Positions 23,461-36,622 of a stretch of 64,000 nt of DNA are shown piece after piece. Origin of the DNA: Clusia tigrina (lineage: Eukaryota; Arthropoda; Insecta; Diptera; Clusiidae); assembly GCA_920105625.2 (NCBI GenBank), contig OV050033.1, positions 110,073,700 through 110,137,699 of the forward strand. The letters are read 5' to 3'. The position numbers and the translations under genes are program-made. Numbering within the stretch: position 1 is the first letter of the stretch; the number at the start of each line of letters is the position of its first letter. The notes beneath the pieces were generated by a model that was not told the origin of the DNA, did no database searches, and was given only the letters and a program-made list of their open reading frames with translations.

Positions 23461-25221
23461 AGCTATGCTACCCTTGAGTCCCAAATCAAACACTGATAGA
23501 ACTTCAAATGGCCCTAACTTCTATACGGTACGTCCTACCAATATCAAAGTTTGCAACCTACAATTGCTTGTAACTTTTTACTGCAGCGTCATATAACCTT
23601 GAAATTTTGTAACAATAAAGTACTCGAGCCTCTTGTAAATTTAAGCTATCGCTCAAAGCTATGCTACCCTTGACTCCCAAATCAAACACTGATAAAACTT
23701 CAAATGGCCCTAACTTCTATACGGTACGTCCTACACCTATCAAAGTTTGCAACATACAGAAGCTTATAACTTTTTACTGGAGCGTCATAAAACCTTGAAA
23801 TTTTGTAACAATAAAGTATTCGAGCCTCTTGTCAATTTAAGCTATCGCTCAAAGCTATGCTACCCTTGAGTCCCAAATCAAACACTGATAAAACTTCAAA
23901 TGGCCCTAAATTTTATACGGTACGTCCTACCCCTATCAAAGTTTGCAACCTACAATTGCTTGTAACTTTTTACTGCAGCGTCATAAAACCTTGAAATTTT
24001 GTAACAATAAAGTACTCGAGCCTCTTGTAAATTTAAGCTATCGCTCAAAGCTATGCTACCCTTGACTCCCAAATCGAACACTGATAAAACTTCAAATGGC
24101 CCTAACTTCTATACGGTACGTCCTACACCTATCAAAGTTTGCAACATACAGATGCTTATAACTTTTTACTGGAGCGTCATAAAACCTTGAAATTTTGTAA
24201 CAATAAAGTACTCGTGCCTCTTGTCAATTTAAGCTATCACTCAAAGCTATGCTACCCTTGAGTCCCAAATAATACACTGATAAAATTTAAAATGGCCCTA
24301 ACTTCTACACGGTACGTCTTACATCTATCAAAATTTGCAACATACAAATGCTTGTAACTTTTTACTGGAGCGTCATAAAACCTTGAAATTTTGTAACAAT
24401 AAAGTACTCGAGCCTCTTGTCAATTTAAGCTATCGCTCAAAGCTTTGCTACCTTTGAGTCCCAAATCAAACACTGATAAAACTTTAAATGGCCCTAACTT
24501 CTATGCGGTACGTCCTACACCTATCAAAGTTTGCAACATACAAATGCTTGTAACTTTTTACTGGAGCGTCATAAAACCTTGAAATTTGTAAGAATAAAGT
24601 ACTCGAGCCTCTTGCCAATTTAAGCTATCGCTCAAAGCTATGCTACCCTTGAGTCCCAAATCAAACACTGATAAAACTTCAAATGGCCCTAACTTCTATA
24701 CGGTACGTCCTACACCTATCAATGTTTGCAACATGCAAATGCTTGTAACTTTTTACTGGAGCGTCATAAAACCTTGAAATTTTGTAACAATAAAGTACTC
24801 GAGCCTCTTGTTAATTTAAGCTATCGCTCAAAGCTATGCTACCCTTGAGTCCCAAATCAAACACTGATAAAACTTCAAATGGCCCTAACTTTTATACGGT
24901 ACGTCCTACCCCTATCAAAGTTTGCAACCTACAAATGCTTGTAACTGTTTACTGGAGCGTCATAAAACCTTGAAATTTGTAACAATAAAGTACTCGAGCC
25001 TCTTGTCAATTTAAGCTATCGCTCAAAGCTATGCTACCCTTGAGTCCCAAATCAAACACTGATAAAACTTCAAATGGCCCTAACTTATATACGGAACGTC
25101 CTACACCTATCAAAGTTTGCAACATACAAATGCTTGTAACTCTTTACTGGAGCATCATAAAACCTTGAATTTTGTAACAATAAAGTACTCGAGCCTGTTG
25201 TCAATTTAAGCTATCGCTCAA
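23461..25221 (+). repeat. 9-monomer tandem duplication, copy 2 (1,761 bp)
   Basis: Follows copy 1 with GATAGAAC at 23,495, GTGCCT at 24,214 and TATGCGG at 24,502. Both copies end in a GAGCCTGTTG head (23,430 and 25,191) that is absent to the left of copy 1. The crossover therefore lies between about 23,430 and 23,495. Near-identity makes this one of the youngest events in the window. Confidence 0.92.
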
Positions 25222-26566
25222 AGCTATGCTACCCTTGAGTCCCAAATCAAACACTGATAAAACTTCAAATAGCCCTAACTTCTGTACGGTACGTCCAACC
25301 CCTATCAAAGTTTGCAACCTACAATTGCTTGTAACTTTTTACTGCAGCGTCATAAAACCTTGAAATTTTGTAACAATAAAGTACTCGAGCCTCTACTAAA
25401 TTTAAGCTATCGCTCAAAGCTATGCTACCCTTGACTCCCAAATCAAACACTGATAAAACCTCAAACGGCCCTAACTTCTATACGGTACTTCCTACACCTA
25501 TCAAAGTTTGCAACATACAGATGCTTATAACTTTTTACTGGAGGGTCATAAAACCTTGAAATTTTGTAACAATAAAGGACTCGAGCCTCTTGTCAATTTA
25601 AGCTATCGCTCAAAGCTATGCTACCCTTGAGTCCCAAATCAAACACTGATAAAACTTCAAATGACCCTAACTTCTATACGCTACGTCCTACATCTATCAA
25701 AGTTTGCAACATACAAATGCTTGTAACTTTTTACTAGAGCGTCATAAAACCTTGAAATTTTGTAACAATAAAGTACTCGAGCCTCTTGTCAACTTAAGCT
25801 ATGGCTCAAAGCTTTGCTACATTTGAGTCCCAAATCAAACGCTGATAAAACTTTAAATGGCCCTAACTTCTATACGGTACGTTCTACACCTATCAAAGTT
25901 TGCAACATACAAATGCTTGTAACTGTTTACTGGAGCGTCATAACACCTTGAAATTTGTAACAATAAAGTACTCGAGCCTCTTGTCAATTTAAGCTATCGC
26001 TCAAAGCTATGCTACCCTTGAGTCCCAAATCAAACACTGATAAAACTTCAAATGGCCCTAGCTTATATACGGAACGTCCTACACCTATCAAAGTTTGCAA
26101 CATACAAATGCTTGTCTCTCTTTACTGGAGCATCATAAAACCTTGAAATTTTGTAACAATAAAGTACTCGAGCCTCTTGTCAATTGAAGCTATCGCTCAA
26201 AGCTTTGCTACATTTGAGTCCCAAATCAAACGCTGATAAAACTTCAAATGGCCCTAACTTCTATACGGTACGTCCTACCAATATCAAAGTTTGCAACCTA
26301 CAATTGCTTGTAACTTTTTACTGCAGCGTCATATAACCTTGAAATTTTGTAACAATAATGTACTCGAGCCTCTTGTAAATTTAAGCTATCGCTCAAAGCT
26401 ATGCTACCCTTGACTCCCAAATCAAACACTGATAAAACTTCAAATGGCCCTAACTTCTATACGGTACGTCCTACACCTATCAAAGTTTGCAACATACAGA
26501 AGCTTATAACTTTTTACTGGAGCGTCATAAAACCTTGAAATTTTGTAACAATAAAGTATTCGAGCC
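25222..26566 (+). repeat. 1.4-kb block, copy 2 of the 7,621-bp-offset duplication
   Basis: Partner of 17,580-18,945; the match begins near 25,201. It carries AATAGCCCTAAC and AATGACCCTAAC private changes, CTCTACTAAATTT at 25,392 and a TAATGTACTCG junction near 26,356. The two copies are separated by the 1,761-bp duplication and other material. Confidence 0.88.
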
Positions 26567-26859
26567 TCTTGTCAATTTAAGCTATCGCTCAAAGCTATGC
26601 TACCCTTGAGTCCCAAATCAAACACTGATAAAACTTCAAATGGCCCTAACTTCTATACGGTACGTCCTACCCCTATCAAAGTTTGCAACCTACAATTGCT
26701 TGTAACTTTTTACTGCAGCGTCATAAAACCTTGAAATTTTGTAACAATAAAGTACTCGAGCCTCTTGTAAATTTAAGCTATCGCTCAAAGCTATGCTACC
26801 CTTGAGTCCCAAATCAAACACTGATAAAACTTCAAATGGCCCTAACTTTTATACGGTAC
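26567..26859 (+). repeat. Link of ordinary P-type monomers
   Basis: One to two monomers with the ACCCCTATC...CTACAATTGCTTG...CTGCAG body, preceded by a TATTCGAG junction. It joins the 25.2-26.6 kb block to the block starting near 26.86 kb. Confidence 0.7.
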
Positions 26860-27740
26860 GTCCTACCCCTATCAAAGTTTGCAACCTACAATTGCTTGTA
26901 ACTTTTTACTGCAGCGTCATAAAACCTTCAAATTTTGTAACAATAAAGTACTCGAGCCTCTTGTAAATTTAAGCTATCGCTCAAAGCTATGCTACCCTTG
27001 ACTCCCAAATCAAACACTGATAAAACTTCAAATGGCCCTAACTTCTATACGGTACGTCCTACACCTATCAAAGTTTGCAACATACATATGCTTATAACTT
27101 TTTACTGGAGCGTCATAAAACCTTGAAATTTTGTAACAATAAAGTACTCGAGCCTCTTGTCAATTTAAGCTATCGCTCAAAGCTTTGCTACCCTTGAGTC
27201 CCAAATCAAACACTAATAAAACTTTAAATGGCCCTAACTACTATACCGTACGTCCTACACCTATCAAATTTTGCAACATACAAATGCTTGTAACTTTTTA
27301 CTGGAGCGTCATAAAACCTTGAAATCTTGTAACAATAAAGTACTCGAGCCTCTTGCCAATTTAAGCTATCGCTCAAAGTTATGCTACCCTTGAGTCAAAA
27401 TCAATCACTGATAAAACTTCAAATGGCCCTAACTTCTATACGGTACGTCCTACACCTATCAAAGTTTGCAACATACAAATGCTTGTAACTTTTTACTGAA
27501 GCGGTATAAAACCTTAAAATTTTGTAAAAATAAAGTACTCGAGCCTCTTGTCAACTTAAGCTATCGCTTAAAGCTATGCTACCCTTGAATCCCAAATCAA
27601 ACGCTGATAAAACTTCAAATGGTCCTAACTTCTATACGGTACGTCCTACACCTATCAAAGTTTGCAGCATATAAATGCTTGTAACTTTTTACTGGAGTGT
27701 CATATAACCTTGAAATTGTGTAACAATAAAATACTCGATC

Positions 27741-28514
27741 CTCTTGTCAATTTAAACTATCGCTCTTAGCTTGAGTCCCAAATCAAACACTGATAAAACT
27801 TCAAATGGCCTTAACTTCTATACGGTACGTCCTACACCTAACAAAGTTTGCAACCTACTAATGCTTGTAACTCTTTACTGCAGCGTCATAAAACCTTGAA
27901 ATTTTGTAACAATAAAGTACTCGAGCCTCTTGTCAATTTAAGCTATCGCTCAAAGCTTTGCTACCCTTGAGTCCCAAATCAAACACTGATAAAACTTCAA
28001 ATGGCCCTAACTTCTATACGGTACGTCCTACACCTATCAAAGTTTGCAACATACAAATGCTTGTAACTTTTTACTGGAGCGTCATAAAACCTTGAAATTT
28101 TGTAACAATAAAGTACTCGAGCCTCTTGTCAATTTAAGCTATCGCTCAAAGCTATGGTACCCTTGAGTCCCAAATCAAACACTGATAAAACTTCAAATGG
28201 CCCTAACTTCTATACGGTACGTCCTACCCCTATCAAAGTTTGCAACCTACAATTGCTTGTAACTTTTTACTGCAGCGTCATAAAACCTTGAAATTTTGTA
28301 ACAATAAAGTACTCGAGCCTCTTGTAAATTTAAGCTATCGCTCAAAGCTATGCTACCCTTGACTCCCAAATCAAACACTGATAAAACTTCAAATGGCCCT
28401 AACTTCTATACGGTACGTCCTACACCTATCAAAGTTTGCAACATACAGATGCTTATAACTTTTTACTGGAGCGTCATAAAACCTTAAAATTTTGTAACAA
28501 TAAAGTACTCGAGC
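27741..28514 (+). repeat. 4-monomer unit, copy 1 (774 bp)
   Basis: Four monomers: the 186-bp deleted type, a CTTTGCTACCC type, a CTATGGTACCC type with CTGCAG, and a GTAAATTT/GACTCCC type with CAGATGC and CCTTAAAATTTTG. CAACCTACTAATG lies at 27,851 here and at 28,625 in the next unit. Confidence 0.9.
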
Positions 28515-29288
28515 CTCTTGTCAATTTAAACTATCGCTCTTAGCTTGAGTCCCAAATCAAACACTGATAAAACTTCAAATGGCCTTAACTTCTATACGGT
28601 ACGTCCTACACCTAACAAAGTTTGCAACCTACTAATGCTTGTAACTCTTTACTGCAGCGTCATAAAACCTTGAAATTTTGTAACAATAAAGTACTCGAGC
28701 CTCTTGTCAATTTAAGCTATCGCTCAAAGCTTTGCTACCCTTGAGTCCCAAATCAAACACTGATAAAACTTCAAATGGCCCTAACTTCTATACGGTACGT
28801 CCTACACCTATCAAAGTTTTCAACATACAAATGCTTGTAACTTTTTACTGGAGCGTCATAAAACCTTGAAATTTTGTAACAATAAAGTACTCGAGCCTCT
28901 TGTCAATTTAAGCTATCGCTCAAAGCTATGGTACCCTTGAGTCCCAAATCAAACACTGATAAAACTTCAAATGGCCCTAACTTCTATACGGTACGTCCTA
29001 CCCCTATCAAAGTTTGCAACCTACAATTGCTTGTAACTTTTTACTGCAGCGTCATAAAACCTTGAAATTTTGTAACAATAAAGTACTCGAGCCTCTTGTA
29101 AATTTAAGCTATCGCTCAAAGCTATGCTACCCTTGACTCCCAAATCAAACACTGATAAAACTTCAAATGGCCCTAACTTCTATACGGTACGTCCTACACC
29201 TATCAAAGTTTGCAACATACAGATGCTTATAACTTTTTACTGGAGCGTCATAAAACCTTAAAATTTTGTAACAATAAAGTACTCGAGC
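28515..29288 (+). repeat. 4-monomer unit, copy 2 (774 bp)
   Basis: A second head-to-tail copy of the 774-bp unit. Its first monomer, at 28,511, has a GAGCCT head (as in the monomer at 29,285) joined to the 10-bp-deleted CTCTTAGC body. This hybrid locates the crossover within the first 20-25 bases of the monomer. Confidence 0.9.
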
Positions 29289-30223
29289 CTCTTGTCAATT
29301 TAAGCTATCGCTCAAAGCTATGCTACCCTTGAGTCCCAAATCATACACTGATAAAATTTCAAATGGCCCTAACTTCTATACGGTACTTCTTACATCTATC
29401 AAATTTTGCAACATACAAATGCTTGTAACTTTTTACTGGAGAGTCATAAAACCTTGAAATTTTGTAACAATAAAGTACTCGAGCCTCTTGTCAATTTAAG
29501 CTATCGCTCAAAGCTTTGCTACCCTTGAGTCCCAAATCAAACACTGATAAAACTTTAAATGGCCCTAACTTCTATACGGTACGTCCTACACCTATCAAAG
29601 TTTGCAACATACAAATGCTTGTAACTTTTTACTGGAGCGTCATAAAACCTTGAAATTTGTAACAATAAAGTATTCGAGCCTCTTGTCAATTTACGCTATC
29701 GCTCAAAGCTATGCTACCCTTGAGTCCCAAATCAAACACTGATAAAACTTCAAATGGCCCTAACTTCTATACGGTACGTCCTACACCTATCAGAGTTTGC
29801 AACATACAAATGCTTGTAACTTTTTACTGGAGCGTCATAAAACCTTGAAATTTTGTAACAATAAAGTACTCGAGCCTCTTGTCAATTTAAGCTTTCGCTC
29901 AAAGTTATGCTACCCTTGAGTCCCAAATCAAACACTGATAAAACTTCAAATGGCCCTAACTTCTATACGGTACGTCCTACACCTATCAAAGTTTGCAACA
30001 TACAGATGCTTATAACTTTTTACTGGAGCGTCATAAAACCTTGAAATTTTGTAACAATAAAGTACTCGAGCCTCTTGTCAATTTAAACTATCGCTCAAAG
30101 CTATGCTACTCTTGAGTCCCAAATCAAACACTGATAAAACTTTAAATGGCCCTAACTTCTATACGGTACGTCCTACACCTATCAAAGTTTGCAACATACA
30201 AATGCTTGTAACTTTTTACTGGA

Positions 30224-31630
30224 GTGTCATAAAACCTTGAAATTGTGTAACAATAAAATACTCGATCCTCTTGTCAATTTAAACTATCGCTCTTAGCTTG
30301 AGTCCCAAATCAAACACTGATAAAACTTCAAATGGCCTTAACTTCTATACGGTACGTCCTACACCTAACAAAGTTTGCAACCTACTAATGCTTGTAACTC
30401 TTTACTGCAGCGTCATAAAACCTTGAAATTTTGTAACAATAAAGTACTCGAGCCTCTTGTCAATTTAAGCTATCGCTCAAAGCTTTGCTACCCGTGAGTC
30501 CCAAATCAAACACTGATAAAACTTCAAATGGCCCTAACTTCTATACGGTACGTCCTACACCTATCAAAGTTTGCTACATACAAATGCTTGTAACTTTTTA
30601 CTGGAGCGTCATAAAACCTTGAAATTTTGTAACAATAAAGTACTCGAGCCTCTTGTCAATTTAAGCTATCGCTCAAAGCTATGGTACCCTTGAGTCCCAA
30701 ATCAAACACTGATAAAACTTCAAATGGCCCTAACTTCTATACGGTAAGTCCTACCCCTATCAAAGTTTGCAACCTACAATTGCTTGTAACTTTTTACTGC
30801 AGCGTCATAAAACCTTGAAATTTTGTAACAATAAAGTACTCGAGCCTCTTGTAAATTTAAGCTATCGCTCAAAGCTATGCTACCCTTGACTCCCAAATCA
30901 AACACTGATAAAACTTCAAATGGCCCTAACTTCTATACGGTACGTCCTACACCTATCAAAGTTTGCAACATACAGATGCTTATAACTTTTTACTGGAGCG
31001 TCATAAAACCTTAAAATTTTGTAACAATAAAGTACTCGAGCCTCTTGTCAATTTAAGCTATCGCTCAAAGCTATGCTACCCTTGAGTCCCAAATCATACA
31101 CTGATAAAATTTCAAATGGCCCTAACTTCTATACGGTACTTCTTACATCTATCAAAATTTGCAACATACAAATGCTTGTAACTTTTTACTGGAGAGTCAT
31201 AAAACCTTGAAATTTTGTAACAATAAAGTACTCGAGCCTCTTGTCAATTTAAGCTATCGCTCAAAGCTTTGCTACCCTTGAGTCCCAAATCAAACACTGA
31301 TAAAACTTTAAATGGCCCTAACTTCTATACGGTACGTCCTACACCTATCAAAGTTTGCAACATACAAATGCTTGTAACTTTTTACTGGAGCGTCATAAAA
31401 ACTTGAAATTTGTAACAATAAAGTACTCGAGCCTCTTGTCAATTTACGCTATCGCTCAAAGCTATGCTACCCTTGAGTCCCAAATCAAACACTGATAAAA
31501 CTTCAAATGGCCCTAACTTCTATACGGTACGTCCTACACCTATCAGAGTTTGCAACATAGAAATGCTTGTAACTTTTTACTGGAGCGTCATAAAACCTTG
31601 AAATTTTGTAACAATAAAGTACTCGAGCCT
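30224..31630 (+). repeat. Partial second copy of a 1,753-bp, 9-monomer unit
   Basis: Matches 28,5xx-29,88x at an offset of 1,753 bp: the 186-bp monomer at 30,264 (versus 28,511), CTATGGTACCC near 30,680, CGGTACTTCTTACATC (31,138 versus 29,385) and TTTACGC near 31,445. Private changes are TACCCGTGAG, GCTACATAC, CGGTAAGTCC (30,746) and CAACATAGAAATG (31,553). The match stops near 31,630, where the next monomer is a GTAAATTT type. Confidence 0.83.
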
Positions 31631-32803
31631 CTTGTAAATTTAAGCTATCGCTCAAAGCTATGCTACCCTTGACTCCCAAATCAAACACTGATAAAACTTC
31701 AAATGGCCCTAACTTCTATACGGTACGTCCTACACCTATCAAAGTTTGCAACATACAGATGCTTATAACTTTTTACTGGAGCGTCATAAAACCTTAAAAT
31801 TTTGTAACAATAAAGTACTCGAGCCTCTTGTCAATTTAAGCTATCGCTCAAAGCTATGCTACCCTTGAGTCCCAAATCAAACACTGATAAAACTTCAAAT
31901 GGCCCTAACTTCTATACGGTAAGTCCTACCCCTATCAAAGTTTGCAACCTACAATTGCTTGTAACTTTTTACTGCAGCGTCATAAAACCTTGAAATTTTG
32001 TAACAATAAAGTACTCGAGCCTCTTGTAAATTTAAGCTATCGCTCAAAGCTATGCTACCCTTGACTCCCAAATCAAACACTGATAAAACTTCAAATGGCC
32101 CTAACTTCTATACGGTACGTCCTACACCTATCAAAGTTTGCAACATACAGATGCTTATAACTTTTTACTGGAGCGTCATAAAACCTTAAAATTTTGTAAC
32201 AATAAAGTACTCGAGCCTCTTGTCAATTTAAGCTATCGCTCAAAGCTATGCTACCCTTGAGTCCCAAATCATACACTGATAAAATTTCAAATGGCCCTAA
32301 CTTCTATACGGTACTTCTTACATCTATCAAAATTTGCAACATACAAATGCTTGTAACTTTTTACTGGAGAGTCATAAAACCTTGAAATTTTGTAACAATA
32401 AAGTACTCGAGCCTCTTGTCAATTTAAGCTATCGCTCAAAGCTTTGCTACCCTTGAGTCCCAAATCAAACACTGATAAAACTTTAAATGGCCCTAACTTC
32501 TATACGGTACGTCCTACACCTATCAAAGTTTGCAACATACAAATGCTTGTAACTTTTTACTGGAGCGTCATAAAACCTTGAAATTTGTAACAATAAAGTA
32601 CTCGAGCCTCTTGTCAATTTACGCTATCGCTCAAAGCTATGCTACCCTTGAGTCCCAAATCAAACACTGATAAAACTTCAAATGGCCCTAACTTCTATAC
32701 GGTACGTCCTACACCTATCAGAGTTTGCAACATAGAAATGCTTGTAACTTTTTACTGGAGCGTCATAAAACCTTGAAATTTTGTAACAATAAAGTACTCG
32801 AGC
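31625..32803 (+). repeat. 6-monomer repeat of the preceding segment (offset 1,175 bp)
   Basis: CGGTAAGTCC recurs at 31,921 (1,175 bp after 30,746), CGGTACTTCTTACATC at 32,313 and CAGAGTTTGCAACATAG at 32,719, all at the same offset. The first monomer (31,625) instead matches the one at 30,842 (783 bp back). The exchange therefore joined different monomers of the same series. The match ends near 32,805, where GTCAATTTAAGCTTTCGC begins. Confidence 0.82.
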
Positions 32804-34169
32804 CTCTTGTCAATTTAAGCTTTCGCTCAAAGTTATGCTACCCTTGAATCCCAAATCAAACACTGATAAAACTTCAAATGGCCCTAACTCCTATACGGTA
32901 CGTCCTACACCTATCAAAGTTTGCAACATACAGATGCTTATAACTTTTTACTGGAGCGTCATAAAACCTTGAAATTTTGTAACAATAAAGTACTCGAGCC
33001 TCTTGTCAATTTAAACTATCGCTCAAAGCTATGCTACTCTTGAGTCCCAAATCAAACACTGATAAAACTTTAAATGGCCCTAACTTCTATACGGTACGTC
33101 CTACACCTATCAAAGTTTGCAACATACAAATGCTTGTAACTTTTTACTGGAGCGTCACAAATCCTTGAAATTTGTAACAATAAAGTACTCGAGCCTCTTG
33201 TCAATTTAAACTATCGCTCAAAGCTATGCTACTCTTGAGTCCCAAATCAAACACTGATAAAACTTTAAATGGCCCTAACTTCTATACGGTACGTCCTACA
33301 CCTATCAGAGTTTGCAACATAGAAATGCTTGTAACTTTTTACTGGAGCGTCATAAAACCTTGAAATTTTGTAACAATAAAGTACTCGAGCCTCTTGTCAA
33401 TTTACGCTATCGCTCAAAGCTATGCTACCCTTGAGTCCCAAATCAAACACTGATAAAACTTCAAATGGCCCTAACTTCTATACGGTACGTCCTACACCTA
33501 TCAGAGTTTGCAACATAGAAATGCTTGTAACTTTTTACTGGAGCGTCATAAAACCTTGAAATTTTGTAACAATAAAGTACTCGAGCCTCTTGTCAATTTA
33601 AGCTTTCGCTCAAAGTTATGCTACCCTTGAGTCCCAAATCAAACACTGATAAAACTTCAAATGGCCCTAACTCCTATACGGTACGTCCTACACCTATCAA
33701 AGTTTGCAACATACAGATGCTAATAACTTTTTACTGGAGCGTCATAAAACCTTGAAATTTTGTAACAATAAAGTACTCGAGCCTCTTGTCAATTTAAACT
33801 ATCGCTCAAAGCTATGCTACTCTTGAGTCCCAAATCAAACACTGATAAAACTTTAAATGGCCCTAACTTCTATACGGTACGTCCTACACCTATCAAAGTT
33901 TGCAACATACAGATGCTTATAACTTTTTACTGGAGCGTCATAAAATCTTGAAATTTTGTAACAATAAAGTACTCGAGCCTCTTGTCAATTTAAACTATCG
34001 CTCAAAGCTATGCTACTCTTGAGTCCCAAATCAAACACTGATAAAACTTTAAATGGCCCTAACTTCTATACGGTACGTCCTACACCTATCAAAGTTTGCA
34101 ACATACAAATGCTTGTAACTTTTTACTGGAGCGTCACAAATCCTTGAAATTTGTAACAATAAAGTACTC
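32604..34169 (+). repeat. 4-monomer tandem repeat (783-bp offset), imperfect
   Basis: The series TTTACGC head, GCTTTCGCTC/AACTCCTATACGG, TTTAAACTATCGC/CTACTCTTGAG appears at 32,604 and again at 33,387 (GCTTTCGC at 32,819 and 33,602). About 530 bp match before the copies diverge near 33,128/33,911. GCGTCACAAATCC occurs near 33,155 and 34,135. CAACATAGAAATG monomers occur at 33,306 and 33,502, one monomer apart. Confidence 0.82.
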
Positions 34170-35149
34170 GAGCCTCTTGTCAATATAAGCTATCGCTCAA
34201 AGCTATGCTACCCTTGAGTCCCAAATCAAACACTGATAAAACTTCAAATGGCCCTAACTTCTATACGGTACGTCCTACACCTATCAAAGTTTCCAACATA
34301 CAAATGCTTGTAACTTTTTACTGGAGCGTCATAAAACCTTGAAATTTTGTAACAATAATGTACTCGAGCCTCTTGTCAATTTAAGCTATCGCTCAAAGCT
34401 ATGCTACCCTTGAGTCCCAAATCAAACACTGATAAAACTTCAAATGGCCCTAACTTCTATACGGTACGTCCTACACCTATCAAAGTTTGCAACATACAAA
34501 TGCTTGTAACTTTTTACTGCAGCGTCATAAAACCTTGAAATTTTGTAACAATAAAGTACTAGAGCCTCTTGTAAATTTAAGCTATCGCTCAAAGCTATGC
34601 TACCCTTGACTCCCAAATCAAACACTGATAAAACTTCAAACGACCCTAACTTCTATACGGTACGTCCTACACCTATCAAAGTTTGCAACATACAGATGCT
34701 TATACCTTTTTACTGGAGCGTCATAAAACCTTGAAATTTTGTAACAATAAAGTACTCGAGCCTCTTGTCAATTTAAGCTATCGCTCAAAGCTATGCTACC
34801 CTTGAGTCCCAAATCAAACACTGATAAAACTTCAAATGGCCCTAACTTCTATACGTTACGTCCTACACCTATCAAAGTTTGCAACATACAAATGCTTGTA
34901 ACTTTTTACTGCAGCGTCATAAAACCTTGAAATTTTGTAACAATAAAGTACTAGAGCCTCTTGTAAATTTAAGCTATCGCTCAAAGCTATGCTACCCTTG
35001 ACTCCCAAATCAAACACTGATAAAACTTCAAACGGCCCTAACTTCTATACGGTACGTCCTACACCTATCAAAGTTTGCAACATACAGATGCTTATAACTT
35101 TTTACTGGAGCGTCATAAAACCTTGAAATTTTGTAACAATAAAGTACTC
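34170..35149 (+). repeat. 5-monomer tandem duplication, copy 1 (980 bp)
   Basis: Exactly five 196-bp monomers. Markers are GTTTCCAACATAC near 34,289, TAATGTACTCG, two CTAGAG junctions, CGACCCTAAC, CTTATACCTTTT near 34,700 and ATACGTTACG near 34,853. Every marker recurs 980 bp later. Confidence 0.92.
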
Positions 35150-36129
35150 GAGCCTCTTGTCAATTTAAGCTATCGCTCAAAGCTATGCTATCCTTGAGTC
35201 CCAAATCAAACACTGATAAAACTTCAAATGGCCCTAACTTTTATACGGTACGTCCTACACCTATCAAAGTTTCCAACATACAAATGCTTGTAACTTTTTA
35301 CTGGAGCGTCATAAAACCTTGAAATTTTGTAACAATAATGTACTCGAGCCTCTTGTCAATTTAAGCTATCGCTCAAAGCTATGCTACCCTTGAGTCCCAA
35401 ATCAAACACTGATAAAACTTCAAATGGCCCTAACTTCTATACGGTACGTCCTACACCTATCAAAGTTTGCAACATACAAATGCTTGTAACTTTTTACTGC
35501 AGCGTCATAAAACCTTGAAATTTTGTAACAATAAAGTACTAGAGCCTCTTGTAAATTTAAGCTATCGCTCAAAGCTATGCTACCCTTGACTCCCAAATCA
35601 AACACTGATAAAACTTCAAACGACCCTAACTTCTATACGGTACGTCCTACACCTATCAAAGTTTGCAACATACAGATGCTTATACCTTTTTACTGGAGCG
35701 TCATAAAACCTTGAAATTTTGTAACAATAAAGTACTCGAGCCTCTTGTCAATTTAAGCTATCGCTCAAAGCTATGCTACCCTTGAGTCCCAAATCAAACA
35801 CTGATAAAACTTCAAATGGCCCTAACTTCTATACGTTACGTCCTACACCTATCAAAGTTTGCAACATACAAATGCTTGTAACTTTTTACTGCAGCGTCAT
35901 AAAACCTTGAAATTTTGTAACAATAAAGTACTAGAGCCTCTTGTAAATTTAAGCTATCGCTCAAAGCTATGCTACCCTTGACTCCCAAATCAAACACTGA
36001 TAAAACTTCAAACGGCCCTAACTTCTATACGGTACGTCCTACACCTATCAAAGTTTGCAACATACAGATGCTTATAACTTTTTACTGGAGCGTCATAAAA
36101 CCTTGAAATTTTGTAACAATAAAGTACTC
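35150..36129 (+). repeat. 5-monomer tandem duplication, copy 2 (980 bp)
   Basis: Same marker order as copy 1, with CTTTTATACGG instead of CTTCTATACGG near 35,240. GCTATCCTTGAG occurs near 35,188 and again just past the copy near 36,168, but the matching site in copy 1 (near 34,208) reads GCTACCCTTG. This places the join in the first 100 bp of the unit. The match extends to about 36,224, where ATACGCTACG begins. Confidence 0.92.
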
Positions 36130-36622
36130 GAGCCTCTTGTCAATTTAAGCTATCGCTCAAAGCTATGCTATCCTTGAGTCCCAAATCAAACACTGATAAA
36201 ACTTCAAATGGCCCTAACTTCTATACGCTACGTCCTACATCTATCAAAGTTTGCAACATACAAATGCTTGTAACTTTTTACTAGAGCGTCATAAAACCTT
36301 GAAATTTTGTAACAATAAAGTACTCGAGCCTCTTGTCAACTTAAGCTATGGCTCAAAGCTTTGCTACATTTGAGTCCCAAATCAAACGCTGATAAAACTT
36401 TAAATGGCCCTAACTACTATACCGTACGTCCTACACCTATCAAATTTTGCAACATACAAATGCTTGTAACTTTTTACTGGAGCGTCATAAAACCTTGAAA
36501 TTTTGTAACAATAAAGTACTAGAGCCTCTTATAATTTAAGCTATCGCTCAAAGCTATGCTACCCTTGACTCCCAAATCAAAAACTGATAAAACTTCAAAC
36601 GGCCCTAACTTCTGTACGGTAC
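36130..36622 (+). repeat. Short mosaic link with a 1-bp-deleted monomer
   Basis: ATACGCTACG (36,224), TATGGCTCAAAGCTTTG and ACTATACCGTACG monomers in a row. Near 36,530 a CTAGAGCCTCTTATAATTTAAG head has lost one base relative to CTTGTAAATTTAAG. It joins the 980-bp pair to the right copy of the 9.76-kb-offset block. Confidence 0.75.

Larger units (their letters stand above)
26860..30223 (+). repeat. Segmental duplication, left copy (offset 9,763 then 8,989 bp)
   Basis: Matches 36,623-39,211. Shared order: ACATACATATGC (27,085 and 36,848), ACTATACCGTACG, GTCAAAATCAATCACTG, ACTGAAGCGGTAT, GCAGCATATAAATGC with GGAGTGTC, a GATCCT monomer (27,737 and 37,500), CTATGGTACCC, CCTTAAAATTTTG, AAATCATACACTG with CGGTACTTCTTACATC, TTTACGC, and GCTTTCGCTC. 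This copy is longer because it has two 774-bp units where the right copy has one. Confidence 0.88.
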
